From the NCBI GenBank assembly GCA_963210315.1, contig OY723241.1, positions 372,001 to 436,000 on the forward strand: a stretch of 64,000 nt of DNA, in the 5' to 3' direction. This DNA is from Rhynchopus euleeides (Eukaryota; Euglenozoa; Diplonemea; Diplonemida; Diplonemidae). This document shows positions 19,218-32,000 of the stretch, piece after piece. Each line of letters opens with the position of its first letter. Position 1 is the first letter of the stretch. The position numbers and the translations under genes are program-made. The notes beneath the pieces are model-generated. The model saw only the letters and a program-made list of their open reading frames with translations, was not told the DNA's origin and did no database searches.

Positions 19218-22200
19218 AAGGCGGCCTGGGGGCATGACACAGTGTGTTAGAAGCCTGGGGGGGCATGACACAGTGTGCTGGAAGCCTGGGGGGGCATGAC
19301 ACACTGTGTTAGAAGCCTGGGGGGGCATGACACACTGTGTTAGAAGCCTGGGGGGGCATGACACAGTGTGCTGGAAGCCTGGGGGGGCATGACACACAGT
19401 GTTAGAAGCCTGGGGGGGCATGACACAGTGTGTTAGAAGCCTGGGGGGGCATGACACAGTGTGCTGGAAGCCTGGGGGGGCATGACACAGTGTGCTAGAA
19501 GCCTGGGGGGGCATGACACAGTGTGCTGGAAGCCTGGGGGGGCATGACACACTGTGTTAGAAGCCTGGGGGGGCATGACACAGTGTGCTGGAAGCCTGGG
19601 GGGGCATGACACACAGTGTTAGAAGCCTGGGGGGGCATGACACACTGTGTTTGAAGCCTGGGGGGGCATGACACACAGTGTTAGAAGCCTGGGGGGGCAT
19701 GACACACTGTGTTAGAAGCCTGGGGGGGCATGACACAGTGTGCTGGAAGCCTGGGGGGGCATGACACACAGTGTTAGAAGCCTGGGGGGGCATGACACAC
19801 TGTGTTTGAAGCCTGGGGGGGCATGACACAGTGTGTTAGAAGCCTGGGGGGGCATGACACAGTGTGTTAGAAGCCTGGGGGGGCATGACACAGTGTGCTG
19901 GAAGCCTGGGGGGGCATGACACAGTGTGCTAGAAGCCTGGGGGGGCATGACACACAGTGTTAGAAGCCTGGGGGGGCATGACACAGTGTGTTAGAAGCCT
20001 GGGGGGGCATGACACAGTGTGTTAGAAGCCTGGGGCGGCATGACACAGTGTGCTGGAAGCCTGGGGGGGCATGACACAGTGTGCTAGAAGCCTGGGGGGG
20101 CATGACACAGTGTGCTGGAAGCCTGGGGGGGCATGACACAGTGTGCTAGAAGCCTGGGGGGGCATGACACACTGTGTTTGAAGCCTGGGGGGGCATGACA
20201 CAGTGTGTTAGAAGCCTGGGGGGGCATGACACAGTGTGCTGGAAGCCTGGGGGGGCATGACACACTGTGTTAGAAGCCTGGGGGGGCATGACACAGTGTG
20301 CTGGAAGCCTGGGGGGGCATGACACACAGTGTTAGAAGCCTGGGGGGGCATGACACACTGTGTTTGAAGCCTGGGGGGGCATGACACACAGTGTTAGAAG
20401 CCTGGGGGGGCATGACACACTGTGTTAGAAGCCTGGGGGGGCATGACACAGTGTGCTGGAAGCCTGGGGGGGCATGACACACAGTGTTAGAAGCCTGGGG
20501 GGGCATGACACACTGTGTTTGAAGCCTGGGGGGGCATGACACAGTGTGTTAGAAGCCTGGGGGGGCATGACACAGTGTGTTAGAAGCCTGGGGGGGCATG
20601 ACACAGTGTGCTGGAAGCCTGGGGGGGCATGACACAGTGTGCTAGAAGCCTGGGGGGGCATGACACAGTGTGCTAGAAGCCTGGGGGGGCATGACACAGT
20701 GTGTTAGAAGCCTGGGGGGGCATGACACACTGTGTTTGAAGCCTGGGGGGGCATGACACAGTGTGTTAGAAGCCTGGGGGGGCATGACACACTGTGTTTG
20801 AAGCCTGGGGGGGCATGACACAGTGTGCTAGAAGCCTGGGGGGGCATGACACAGTGTGTTAGAAGCCTGGGGGGGCATGACACAGTGTGCTGGAAGCCTG
20901 GGGGGGCATGACACAGTGTGCTAGAAGCCTGGGGGGGCATGACACAGTGTGCTAGAAGCCTGGGGGGGCATGACACAGTGTGTTAGAAGCCTGGGGGGGC
21001 ATGACACACTGTGTTTGAAGCCTGGGGGGGCATGACACAGTGTGTTAGAAGCCTGGGGGGGCATGACACACTGTGTTTGAAGCCTGGGGGGGCATGACAC
21101 AGTGTGTTAGAAGCCTGGGGGGGCATGCCACACTGTGTTTGAAGCCTGGGGGGGCATGACACAGTGTGTTAGAAGCCTGGGGGGGCATGACACACAGTGT
21201 TAGAAGCCTGGGGGGGCATGACACACTGTGTTAGAAGCCTGGGGGGGCATGACACAGTGTGCTGGAAGCCTGGGGGGGCATGACACACAGTGTTAGAAGC
21301 CTGGGGGGGCATGACACACTGTGTTTGAAGCCTGGGGGGGCATGACACACTGTGTTTGAAGCCTGGGGGGGCATGACACAGTGTGTTAGAAGCCTGGGGG
21401 GGCATGACACAGTGTGCTAGAAGCCTGGGGGGGCATGACACAGTGTGTTAGAAGCCTGGGGGGGCATGACACACAGTGTTAGAAGCCTGGGGGGGCATGA
21501 CACACTGTGTTTGAAGCCTGGGGGGGCATGACACAGTGTGTTAGAAGCCTGGGGGGGCATGACACACTGTGTTTGAAGCCTGGGGGGGCATGACACAGTG
21601 TGTTAGAAGCCTGGGGGGGCATGACACAGTGTGCTGGAAGCCTGGGGGGGCATGACACAGTGTGCTAGAAGCCTGGGGGGGCATGACACAGTGTGTTAGA
21701 AGCCTGGGGGGGCATGACACACAGTGTTAGAAGCCTGGGGGGGCATGACACAGTGTGCTGGAAGCCTGGGGGGGCATGACACAGTGTGCTAGAAGCCTGG
21801 GGGGGCATGACACACTGTGTTAGAAGCCTGGGGGGGCATGACACAGTGTGTTAGAAGCCTGGGGGGGCATGACACACAGTGTTAGAAGCCTGGGGGGGCA
21901 TGACACAGTGTGCTGGAAGCCTGGGGGGGCATGACACACAGTGTTAGAAGCCTGGGGGGGCATGACACACTGTGTTTGAAGCCTGGGGGGGCATGACACA
22001 CAGTGTTAGAAGCCTGGGGGGGCATGACACACTGTGTTAGAAGCCTGGGGGGGCATGACACAGTGTGCTGGAAGCCTGGGGGGGCATGACACACAGTGTT
22101 AGAAGCCTGGGGGGGCATGACACACTGTGTTTGAAGCCTGGGGGGGCATGACACAGTGTGTTAGAAGCCTGGGGGGGCATGACACAGTGTGCTAGAAGCC

Positions 22201-24920
22201 TGGGGGGGCATGACACAGTGTGTTAGAAGCCTGGGGGGGCATGACACAGTGTGCTGGAAGCCTGGGGGGGCATGACACAGTGTGCTAGAAGCCTGGGGGG
22301 GCATGACACAGTGTGCTAGAAGCCTGGGGGGGCATGACACAGTGTGTTAGAAGCCTGGGGGGGCATGACACACTGTGTTTGAAGCCTGGGGGGGCATGAC
22401 ACAGTGTGTTAGAAGCCTGGGGGGGCATGACACACTGTGTTTGAAGCCTGGGGGGGCATGACACAGTGTGTTAGAAGCCTGGGGGGGCATGACACAGTGT
22501 GTTAGAAGCCTGGGGGGGCATGACACACAGTGTTAGAAGCCTGGGGGGGCATGACACACTGTGTTAGAAGCCTGGGGGGGCATGACACAGTGTGCTGGAA
22601 GCCTGGGGGGGCATGACACACAGTGTTAGAAGCCTGGGGGGGCATGACACACTGTGTTTGAAGCCTGGGGGGGCATGACACACTGTGTTTGAAGCCTGGG
22701 GGGGCATGACACAGTGTGTTAGAAGCCTGGGGGGGCATGACACAGTGTGCTAGAAGCCTGGGGGGGCATGACACAGTGTGTTAGAAGCCTGGGGGGGCAT
22801 GACACACAGTGTTAGAAGCCTGGGGGGGCATGACACACTGTGCTTGAAGCCTGGGGGGGCATGACACAGTGTGTTAGAAGCCTGGGGGGGCATGACACAG
22901 TGTGTTAGAAGCCTGGGGGGGCATGACACACTGTGTTTGAAGCCTGGGGGGGCATGACACAGTGTGTTAGAAGCCTGGGGGGGCATGACACAGTGTGCTG
23001 GAAGCCTGGGGGGGCATGACACAGTGTGCTAGAAGCCTGGGGGGGCATGACACAGTGTGTTAGAAGCCTGGGGGGGCATGACACACAGTGTTAGAAGCCT
23101 GGGGGGGCATGACACAGTGTGCTGGAAGCCTGGGGGGGCATGACACAGTGTGCTAGAAGCCTGGGGGGGCATGACACAGTGTGTTAGAAGCCTGGGGGGG
23201 CATGACACACAGTGTTAGAAGCCTGGGGGGGCATGACACAGTGTGCTGGAAGCCTGGGGGGGCATGACACACTGTGTTAGAAGCCTGGGGGGGCATGACA
23301 CAGTGTGTTAGAAGCCTGGGGGGGCATGACACACAGTGTTAGAAGCCTGGGGGGGCATGACACAGTGTGCTGGAAGCCTGGGGGGGCATGACACACAGTG
23401 TTAGAAGCCTGGGGGGGCATGACACACTGTGTTTGAAGCCTGGGGGGGCATGACACACAGTGTTAGAAGCCTGGGGGGGCATGACACACTGTGTTAGAAG
23501 CCTGGGGGGGCATGACACAGTGTGCTGGAAGCCTGGGGGGGCATGACACACAGTGTTAGAAGCCTGGGGGGGCATGACACACTGTGTTTGAAGCCTGGGG
23601 GGGCATGACACAGTGTGTTAGAAGCCTGGGGGGGCATGACACAGTGTGCTAGAAGCCTGGGGGGGCATGACACAGTGTGTTAGAAGCCTGGGGGGGCATG
23701 ACACAGTGTGCTGGAAGCCTGGGGGGGCATGACACAGTGTGCTAGAAGCCTGGGGGGGCATGACACAGTGTGCTAGAAGCCTGGGGGGGCATGACACAGT
23801 GTGTTAGAAGCCTGGGGGGGCATGACACACTGTGTTTGAAGCCTGGGGGGGCATGACACAGTGTGTTAGAAGCCTGGGGGGGCATGACACACTGTGTTTG
23901 AAGCCTGGGGGGGCATGACACAGTGTGTTAGAAGCCTGGGGGGGCATGACACACTGTGTTTGAAGCCTGGGGGGGCATGACACAGTGTGTTAGAAGCCTG
24001 GGGGGGCATGACACAGTGTGTTAGAAGCCTGGGGGGGCATGACACACAGTGTTAGAAGCCTGGGGGGGCATGACACACTGTGTTAGAAGCCTGGGGGGGC
24101 ATGACACAGTGTGCTGGAAGCCTGGGGGGGCATGACACACAGTGTTAGAAGCCTGGGGGGGCATGACACACTGTGTTTGAAGCCTGGGGGGGCATGACAC
24201 ACTGTGTTTGAAGCCTGGGGGGGCATGACACAGTGTGTTAGAAGCCTGGGGGGGCATGACACAGTGTGCTAGAAGCCTGGGGGGGCATGACACAGTGTGT
24301 TAGAAGCCTGGGGGGGCATGACACAGTGTGTTAGAAGCCTGGGGGGGCATGACACACTGTGTTTGAAGCCTGGGGGGGCATGACACAGTGTGTTAGAAGC
24401 CTGGGGGGGCATGACACAGTGTGCTGGAAGCCTGGGGGGGCATGACACAGTGTGCTAGAAGCCTGGGGGGGCATGACACAGTGTGCTAGAAGCCTGGGGG
24501 GGCATGACACACAGTGTTAGAAGCCTGGGGGGGCATGACACAGTGTGCTGGAAGCCTGGGGGGGCATGACACAGTGTGCTAGAAGCCTGGGGGGGCATGA
24601 CACACTGTGTTAGAAGCCTGGGGGGGCATGACACAGTGTGTTAGAAGCCTGGGGGGGCATGACACACAGTGTTAGAAGCCTGGGGGGGCATGACACAGTG
24701 TGCTGGAAGCCTGGGGGGGCATGACACAGTGTGCTGGAAGCCTGGGGGGGCATGACACACTGTGTTAGAAGCCTGGGGGGGCATGACACACTGTGTTAGA
24801 AGCCTGGGGGGGCATGACACAGTGTGCTGGAAGCCTGGGGGGGCATGACACAGTGTGCTAGAAGCCTGGGGGGGCATGACACACTGTGTTAGAAGCCTGG
24901 GGGGGCATGACACAGTGTGT
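19218..24920. repeat. 31-bp minisatellite, about 184 copies
   Basis: The unit has an invariant part GAAGCCTGGGGGGGCATGAC and a variable 11-base part (ACAGTGTGTTA, ACAGTGTGCTG, ACAGTGTGCTA, ACACTGTGTTA, ACACTGTGTTT, ACACAGTGTTA). Because 31 is not a multiple of three, each unit shifts frame and yields many false 90-residue minus-strand frames. Identical blocks of variants recur at spacings that are multiples of 31 (713, 1612, 1457, 1333 and 1519 bp), so the array has higher-order structure. Each unit offers one G7 run on the plus strand. Confidence 0.97.
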
Positions 24921-25047
24921 AAGGACCACGTGGGAGTATGTCACTTTGGAGCCAGTTTTGTGTGGCACCCAATTTTTTGACCTCTGCCAGAAATTTTATT
25001 TTCGAGATTTTTCGCAAATTTTGCATTGTCCCCAACACCCCTGTGTC

Positions 25048-25197
25048 ACGGGACCTTCGCTCTGTGTCAGTGACACACAGTGACACAGAGCGAAGGCCTG
25101 GCGGCGTTTTTGCCGATTTCGCCTAAGGTGAAAAAAACCGCCTGTGTGACACACTGACACAATTTGACACAGTTTGACACAGAGCGAAGGCCCCCAC
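25048..25197. repeat. CTTCGCTCTGTGTCA palindrome flanking the minisatellite
   Basis: CCTTCGCTCTGTGTCAGTGA and its inverse meet near 25070, and a third GACACAGAGCGAAGG stands at about 25178-25192. The same GGGGGCCTTCGCTCT occurs inverted at about 15528-15542, so these may be ends of one unit that includes the array. Confidence 0.6.
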
Positions 25198-25531
25198 CCT
25201 TGTATTTGCATATACTCTTGTATTTGCCCCCCCCCAGTAAAAATAATGGGGGTCATTAATTTAAGAAATTTAATGCAGCACCTGCATTAAGACGTCTTAA
25301 GAAAGAAGTGAAAAGATCCTTTTCTTATTAAGACCTTTGTCATACCATGAATAATAAAATTTTTATAGTTTTTTTTTTGAAAAACCCAGTGATTTTCCTC
25401 TCCGCAGAAAATCTCAAAAATGCCGGCGAAAAAATTTTTCCCACTCGGAAAAAATTTTCTCGGGACTCCCGAGACTACGCGGAGATGGCCAGTCGCATAC
25501 GCCCAAGGACTTGCGAGACAGGCACACGCGA

Positions 25532-25592
25532 CAGGGGGGGTCTGGGGGGCGGAGCCCCCCAGACCCGCCGGAGGCCACGGTAGTGAACATCC
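25532..25592 (+). repeat. Dispersed GC-hairpin repeat, copy 4
   Basis: CAGGGGGGGTCTGGGGGGCG, GAGCCCCCCAGACCCGCCGG, AGGCCACGGTAGTGAACATC. Preceded by GACAGGCACACGCGA, shared in part with copies 1, 3 and 6. Confidence 0.85.
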
Positions 25593-25649
25593 GTCCCGTC
25601 GAGGCTACAGATTTTGGGCGTTTTCGCATTCCTGGGGTTGCTGTACGGC

Positions 25650-25708
25650 TGGTGGGCCTGGGGGGCGGCGCCCCGCAGCCGCCGGAGGCCACGGTAGTGA
25701 ACATCTGT
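25650..25708 (+). repeat. Dispersed GC-hairpin repeat, copy 5
   Basis: Hairpin changed to GGGGGGCGGCGCCCCGC; the tail CGCCGGAGGCCACGGTAG and TGAACATCTGTTC is intact. It lies 120 bp from copy 4 in the same orientation. Confidence 0.8.
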
Positions 25709-26244
25709 TCTTTGCAGCCACCCTCTGCAGGTCTTGTCCTGCCAATCTGTAACTGCTTGGTGGGGCTCACAGAGCAGGCCCTCCCATTTTTTTCCTGGGC
25801 CTGATGTTTTTTCCTCCAGGACCTCTCCCCAGACCCCCTGAAAAATTCCCACCAAAAACCCCCGTGGCGAAAAAACTTTTTTCGCCGGACGATTTTTCCA
25901 GAGATTTTTTTTTTTTTTTTGCGAAATTTTATTTTTTCGCCACGGGGGAAAATCACTGGAAAAACCGGTTTTGGCAAAAACCGGTTTGGCAAACTGGTGC
26001 CCCTGACGACCCCATATTGCGTAGTTTGTGCGTAGTGAAAAGGGGGGGGGGGGGTCTCATTTTTTGATTTACTCAGCCATTCTCTGTCTCTATGCCGGGA
26101 CCCCAAACTCAAGGAGTTCTTGCTGTTCCGGGGTCAGTGAGGGTGCAGGCGCTTCAGGTGCTGCAGGTGCTGCAGCGCTGGCAGCCTTCGGTGCGGGTTT
26201 CGACGCAGTCTTTGCAGGTCTCTTTGGGGGTGCCCTTTGGCGCG

Positions 26245-26340
26245 GTGCCTGCTTCAGCTCGTCGGGTGGAAGCATCAACGCATCATTAAGCGGTGCCTGC
26301 TTCAGCTCCTCCGGGTGGAAGCGTCAACGCATCATTAAGG
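26245..26340. repeat. Tandem duplication of about 46 bp
   Basis: GCGGTGCCTGCTTCAGCTC and GAAGCRTCAACGCATCATTA occur twice in a row. On the minus strand the inner copy begins the short Pro/Ala/Lys-rich frame MMLPPDELKQAP at 26278. Confidence 0.75.
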
Positions 26341-26358
26341 AAGAAGGAAGCACAGTTG

Positions 26359-26676
26359 CTACGCTTTTTTGCAGCTGCAGGAAACGACACCATACCCAAC
26401 AACAATCCCCAGACCGTCGAGGGAGAGTGGGCGCCTGGATCCCGTGACACAGATCTCTAGTGCCGTTGTGATCCCCTCGGATAACGTCTCCTGGACGTTG
26501 TCAGCGGAGGTTGCCTGTGTGGCGGTGACCTCCGTATACCCCGCGGGATCCAGTGCCAGTAGCGCCTTCTTCAGCTTTTCGTCGACCCCTCGGCCGACGC
26601 TCTCCTTGATGTCAAGGGCCACCTTCAGGGTGGCACCTCGCATCGCCCTGAAGGCTGTGATCGTATCATCATTCAC
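26359..26676 (-). pseudogene. Coding-like fragment, unidentified
   Basis: A 105-codon frame with ordinary composition (MNDDTITAFRAMRGATLKVA...DEKLKKALLALD) that does not match any family I recognise. A Lys/Ala/Pro-rich frame (26090-26278) lies downstream in another frame, like the N-terminal tail of the hAT transposase at 46-48 kb, so both may be remains of one transposon gene. Direct GCGTAGTTTGTGCGTAGTG copies at 26020 and 26934 bracket the region. Confidence 0.3.
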
Positions 26677-26959
26677 AATCTCGAGGGTGTTCTACGCGGC
26701 TCCTGGAACTCACTTCCTTCTCAGGTGTTTCTGGGCATGGGGCAACCTTGCCCAGGTGTTTCTGGAGTCCCGCCCCACATGTCGTGCGTTCTTTCGTACG
26801 GTGTATAGTGAGTTCTGGCAATAATTTTTTGCTCGGTCAGCGCAGTGCCTCCAGTCCTGTCTCAGTAGCCACACAGAAAGGGGGACCAAAAAAAACTGGG
26901 GGGGGACCAAAAAGCGAGACCCCCCCCCCAGATTGCGTAGTTTGTGCGTAGTGAAAAAG

Positions 26960-29098
26960 GGGTAAATCAGGGGCACCACAAACCGGTTTTTCATTAGCAC
27001 CCACTGTCCCTGGTTTTGCGCGGGGAAGGCATGTGCCGTGTTCGCTCGCGCGAGCTTCTGTGCGACGCATGGGCAACTGGGGGAGGGGGTTGGGAGTGTG
27101 GCTCGAGAAGGGCCACCCAATTCTCCGACCATTTGCCTGCGGGTGTGATCATCTCAAAACCCCGCGGACACCAAGGCCTGTATATGGTGTGGTCCTGCAC
27201 ACGCAGCTGGTGTGCGAGCCATCTCTTTGTGAGCACGTCCTGTTCCCCGCAGCTGCAGCCAACACGCGCACGATACACCACTCAATACACACTGTGGCCT
27301 TCACTCTGAAGCGAAGAAACTATCTGTGCCCCCGCTGGATCGTAAAGTGACAGTAAAACGAGATAACAAACCAACCACTGCCGAAAGCTGTTTTGTTGGA
27401 ACGCACGATCCAGCTAAAGGCACAGAAAGTTCCCCAGTTGGCTACGCCGAACTAAAAAGAGTCCGCCTCAAGCCAAAAGTTGTTTTGTTTGTGCGCACGA
27501 GCGGCAGTGTGTTGTGGCCCCTGTGAAGGGCGTTGCTGTGATAAGTGGTTTTGTGTTGCTCTCTCAAAACACACTGCGCGCGGGTACGCTCCCACTGACT
27601 CTTTCGCTGTGACAAGCAAGCTTGTTTGGGCACAAAAAAAGTAAGGAAGAAAGTCTTGCTGGCCTAAGACTAGCTTATCTTTGGTTCCTTTGATCCTGCA
27701 AACCCAATGATGTTGCTTTGTTTGTGCAACCTTCTGGTCACCTGCACGTTAGGGCGTGGAGTGTAGGTGAAAACATTGATCCCACTGCAACCTTTTTCGA
27801 TCTGAACGCTTTCCGTGAGCACGGTGCGTTTGGCACAAACGACACGACATTCAAGGATTTCTCAGATCTGCGTTGGCTATGGTGGATCAGCAGACCTGCA
27901 TCGGACAGAAGTCCACAAAAGACCAGCGCAGATCTGCCTGAAGGCAGTTCAAGGATTTCTTAGATCTGAGTGCAGCCCATCCTCTTGCTCAAGCGACTTA
28001 ACAAATGAAGGAAGAAGGGGAGGAGGAAGTCAGCAGGAAGACATCGCGAGGCAGAATATACCCTCTCCTAGGGTTGCGAGGAGCGGGGTCGCAGTGTTCG
28101 CATACAGCTCGGGTTCGTGCAGGTGGATGATTCGTAGAAATGCAAAACAGAAAAGCGTACTCCTTCTGCTGCAATAAGAGAAACACCCTGCCCAGCAACT
28201 ACAAAAAAAGGCTACTTTTCGTTGAGTGCACTGAAAAAAGGTTTCGTTGATCGCGTTCCTACCGCATTGATCGCACGTCCAGGGAAAAAAAAGGGAATGT
28301 CTGCGGAGGTGCGGCGTATGATTGGCTATCACCTAGCGCTTCCGCTATCGCGTTCTCTTGCATTTCCGCCCCAAAATACCCTGTTCGTTCGTTGTGACAC
28401 GCAGTTTTTCTTTTCTGGGAAGTTTTAACACTGGAAAGGCGTCCTGTTGTAAAATCGTACCTTTCGTTGAATGAGCGCACACTCCTGTGACAAAGCTGTG
28501 GAGGCCCTTGTGAAGTGGCATTGAAGGTGATCCTTTCGTTACTTCGCGACTTCGCTACGCTTAGTCGCTCGTAACTGGTAAGCATTAAAAAGGGCGGTGG
28601 GGCAGATCGGTCGTGGATGCCTTCCTGCTTGTCGGCAGGATGCGCGACACCCACGCATTTTTTGCATCCGGGTAGCAGAATGCTCCAATTTCCCGTTCCG
28701 CTCGCCACCCCTTTTTTTTCGCCTGTAGATGGAATCACCCTGCCGCCCCAGGCAGCTGCCAAAAAAATCACAACACCATCCAGGCGCGACCGCTCTCAGC
28801 CTGCATTTTTGTTTGCTGGTGCTTGAGCCCAGGGAACATTACCGAGCGCAACACACGTGTGTCGACAAGCCTACAAAAATTGGCTTTTTGAAAGTGATAT
28901 GAAGTGACTATCCAACTGCCCCAGCCGGATTGCTTGATTCACTACTCTGAGATGAAGACCGTATGAACTGACCCAGAATTGTGAGCAAACCTCATCCGAG
29001 CATGGCCCGTTCTGGAAAGAGCATATTCGGATACACAGACAACCTAAAGAGGTCGAGATGAGACCGTTTGCTGGAACACGAGCAAGCTTGCCACATCA
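26960..29098. other. Intergenic, no gene supported
   Basis: Only short frames. Of note are a run of similar GTTTTGTTTGTGCGCACGA-type motifs at 27388, 27480, 27626 and 27714; a 55-bp segment at 27400-27456 repeated at 57642-57696; and a TTCAAGGATTTCTYAGATCTG duplication at 27850 and 27946. These may mark a cluster of small RNAs, but no recognisable RNA fold or box was found. Confidence 0.5.
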
Positions 29099-32000
29099 TC
29101 ACAGATGTGACACCTCTGTTGGCTCAACGCAATTTTTGGTCGCCATGGACCACAGAGCCTGTTCCTCTGCGCTGAGGGGCTGGAGGTCCCTCAGCGCAGC
29201 CTGCGCTATGTCCCACAGTCCGTCCCTCAGGGCGAGGAAGACACTGTTCCGTGCGCTGTGCGATGACATCTGGTTTGCCTCCCCGATCTGGTACATCCAC
29301 TCGTTCTCAGACACCTCCAATCCCTTCAGCGCTTCGCTCACGATGAACACCTCTGTGGGGACGGGGCTCTTCACCCGGCGGACAAAGGAGTGGTGCCGGA
29401 AGTCGAAAGATGCCAGGCAGGTCTCTGTGACGGAGGGATCTGTCAGGACCGTCACCTCCTGCCACCGTGCATAGCGCTCCTGGGCGTAGAGCCACGACAC
29501 AGCGTTGCCGAGGCAGCCGAAGCGGCGCATGCAATCCGTCCCGATGTGGCCCACCAGCAGCGCACCGCTGGTCACGCTGGCAGTGAGGTTCATGGCGATC
29601 TTCGAGCGTGCAACGGAGCATGCTAGCAGGGCACAGCGCACAGCACTCTCTTTGTAGGATGCGTTCACCTTGGCGGCGTTAAAGGACAGCGTCACCCGGT
29701 CCCCAATGAAGGTGTCAGCCAGCCCCTTGCATTGGGTCACTGCGCCGAGGCACACGGCCAAGTACTCCTCATGTCGCATCATCACAGATGCCTCCCGCTT
29801 CGACACCACCTCCTTGTGGAAGTCCACCAGGTTGAGAAGAGCCATCGCCACACGCCTGTTGATCAGCGCCCGGGCCAGTGTCTTCTCGGCATTGTGTATG
29901 TGGCTGCTGTCAGACCTGGAGATGACGGTCGACAGGGTGGCGGAAGAGGGTTGGCTGTCGATTTCAGACGACAATTCCTCCTCGGGTGCGACCTGGTTGA
30001 TGGTCTCGTGGAGAGACGACGGCATGAAGCTCCTGTAGGTAATCATGTTTGCCACAAGCGTGTTGATAGCCGTCCGCATGACGTTGATCTCGCGCAGCAT
30101 GGACGCATTATGCGGGTAGGGCCGGATCCCCTCCACCTCAATCTGCGACACACGTGTGATCTCCACAGCAAACTGCGCAAAGGGGCGTGTCAGGTAGGTG
30201 TTGAATGCAGTGAAGGCCAGCACACTCGTCAGCAGCAGCGCCACCACGATGATAAGCGTCGCCGCAACCTTCCGGTCCAGCTGCCTCTCGGTGTTGTAGT
30301 TCTGCTGCACAAGCAGCTCCGAGATGACGACCTGCTGCTCACGCACCCCCCGCAGGATGGCCGAATGCGACGCGATCACAGCATACGAGTAGGTTGGGTT
30401 CCCCTCGTGGCGTTTCAGGTCATCGGTGACCATTGCCAGGGCAAGGTACTCTGACGGGTCGGGGAGCACGCGCGCATCGCCTGTGCCCATCAACTGGACC
30501 ACAGCAGCCGCAGACAGTGTCCTGTTGTGCACCCGCAGGTCGTCCAGTGCCCCGACGAAGTCCCTGCCGATTGTCATGTTCTTCCTGCTGACCACGTCGA
30601 GCCGCACAGGGCGGGAAGGCAGCGACATGGCCCGCCGCGTGCCATCGACGTACACAGCACACTGCCCTGTGATCCAAGACCGTGGAAAGCGCATGGTCGC
30701 GACCAGGAAGAACCACTTCCCTACAGGCAGGCCCTCCAAGGCAGCCGTACGGCAGCCGTATGTGCGGCGTGACACCACAAGCTGCCCGTCCGAGTACAGC
30801 TGCATGTTGGCATCCAAACCCAACGAGTCGGCAATGACGATCCCGCGTGACGCGACGGAGTCGCGCCGCACCCATGCCGACACGCTGTACTCCCTGCCCG
30901 CGCGGAACAGCCACTCGCGCTGGACAGGCTCCCAGTCTGCGTGGCTGAGCCTGTGCGCCCGCGTCACCACCACATCAGGCACCCCTCCCAAGGGGCGGCT
31001 CTCGTTGTAGTAATAATCAGCCGTGCCTGTGCCAGGGAGCACCCCTAACCGTGGCACACGCATTGAGAGGTACGGCGACACGAGCACCTCTGCAGTGCCG
31101 TCGAACAGCATGGCCTGCCCGTGGCGGCCTTCGATGTAGCGCACGCAGGGGGGTGCATGCCGGCAGACAGCCCAGGTGTCCCACACATGCCAGCTGCTGT
31201 CTGCAGCAGTGCCGTCAAAGGTCAACCACATGGCCTCCGTGCGGTACTCTTTCAGGTATTCATGCGGGGCGAAGTTGCGCGTCAGCACACCTTTTCCACC
31301 CGGATCCTTTGCGTCCAGCCTGCCGTACTGATCCATCAGAAAGTTCCCTGCAGCATTCAGTTCCCACTGCAGTGAGTCAAAAATGTTGAAGCATTGGAAG
31401 CTGTACTGCTGCAGCCCTGCGGATTTCCTGAAGCTGTCCAGCACATGCCACTGCGGGAACCTGCCTATGTTGGACGACACTATCAGCCCATCCTCGCGGA
31501 ACCACACGTATGTCATACTCTGGCCCAGATGGCTCGTCAGCGACTCTGTGCTGAAACTCTGGCTGATGTAGAAGGATGCCTCCTTCAGCTCCATTGACAC
31601 CGTCACCAAGCCTCCGAGCTCCCGCACGGCCAGTGCCAGCGTCATGAACGGTGACTCGATCTGCTCGAGGGTGGGAAGGCTCCACCGCACGGTGGGGGGC
31701 ATGACCTGGTAGTACGACGTGTAGAGGCGTCCCGTGACGCTGCCGCCCTGCTCCCCCGCCCCATCGTACTCATGCACGTTGGCATACTGACTCGGGAGGT
31801 CGTGCCAGAACAGCCACCTGTAGGGGGTGTAGGACTCCACGAAAATGACGACGTAGAACCCGAGCCAGCGCACCGCGAGGGACTCCATCAGTGGCAGCTT
31901 TGCCTTCAAGGGGGAAAGCCAGCTGGCGCGCACCGCGTGGTTTTCTATTGTGAAATCGTCGTAGTAGAAACCCTCCCGCATCATCACCTGCACGTGAATC

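Larger units (their letters stand above)
13170..25237. other. Possible composite element with CTGGGGGGGG ends and TA flanks
   Basis: TTA|CTGGGGGGGG at 13170 faces CCCCCCCCCAG|TAA at 25237, the same terminal motif and TA flanks as the two elements at 5168-10291 and 10364-13062. Only about ten terminal bases match, and G-runs are common here, so this 12-kb unit containing the minisatellite is a hypothesis. Confidence 0.3.

Noticed and set aside
19140-24913. Many 90-residue minus-strand frames with the SCPPRLLTHCVMPPQAS repeat
   Set aside because: They are a frame effect of the 31-bp minisatellite, cycling through all three frames and ending whenever a unit variant makes a stop.
19218-24920. 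A CRISPR-like array
   Set aside because: Repeats are head to tail with no unique spacers, there are no cas-like genes, and the setting is eukaryotic.
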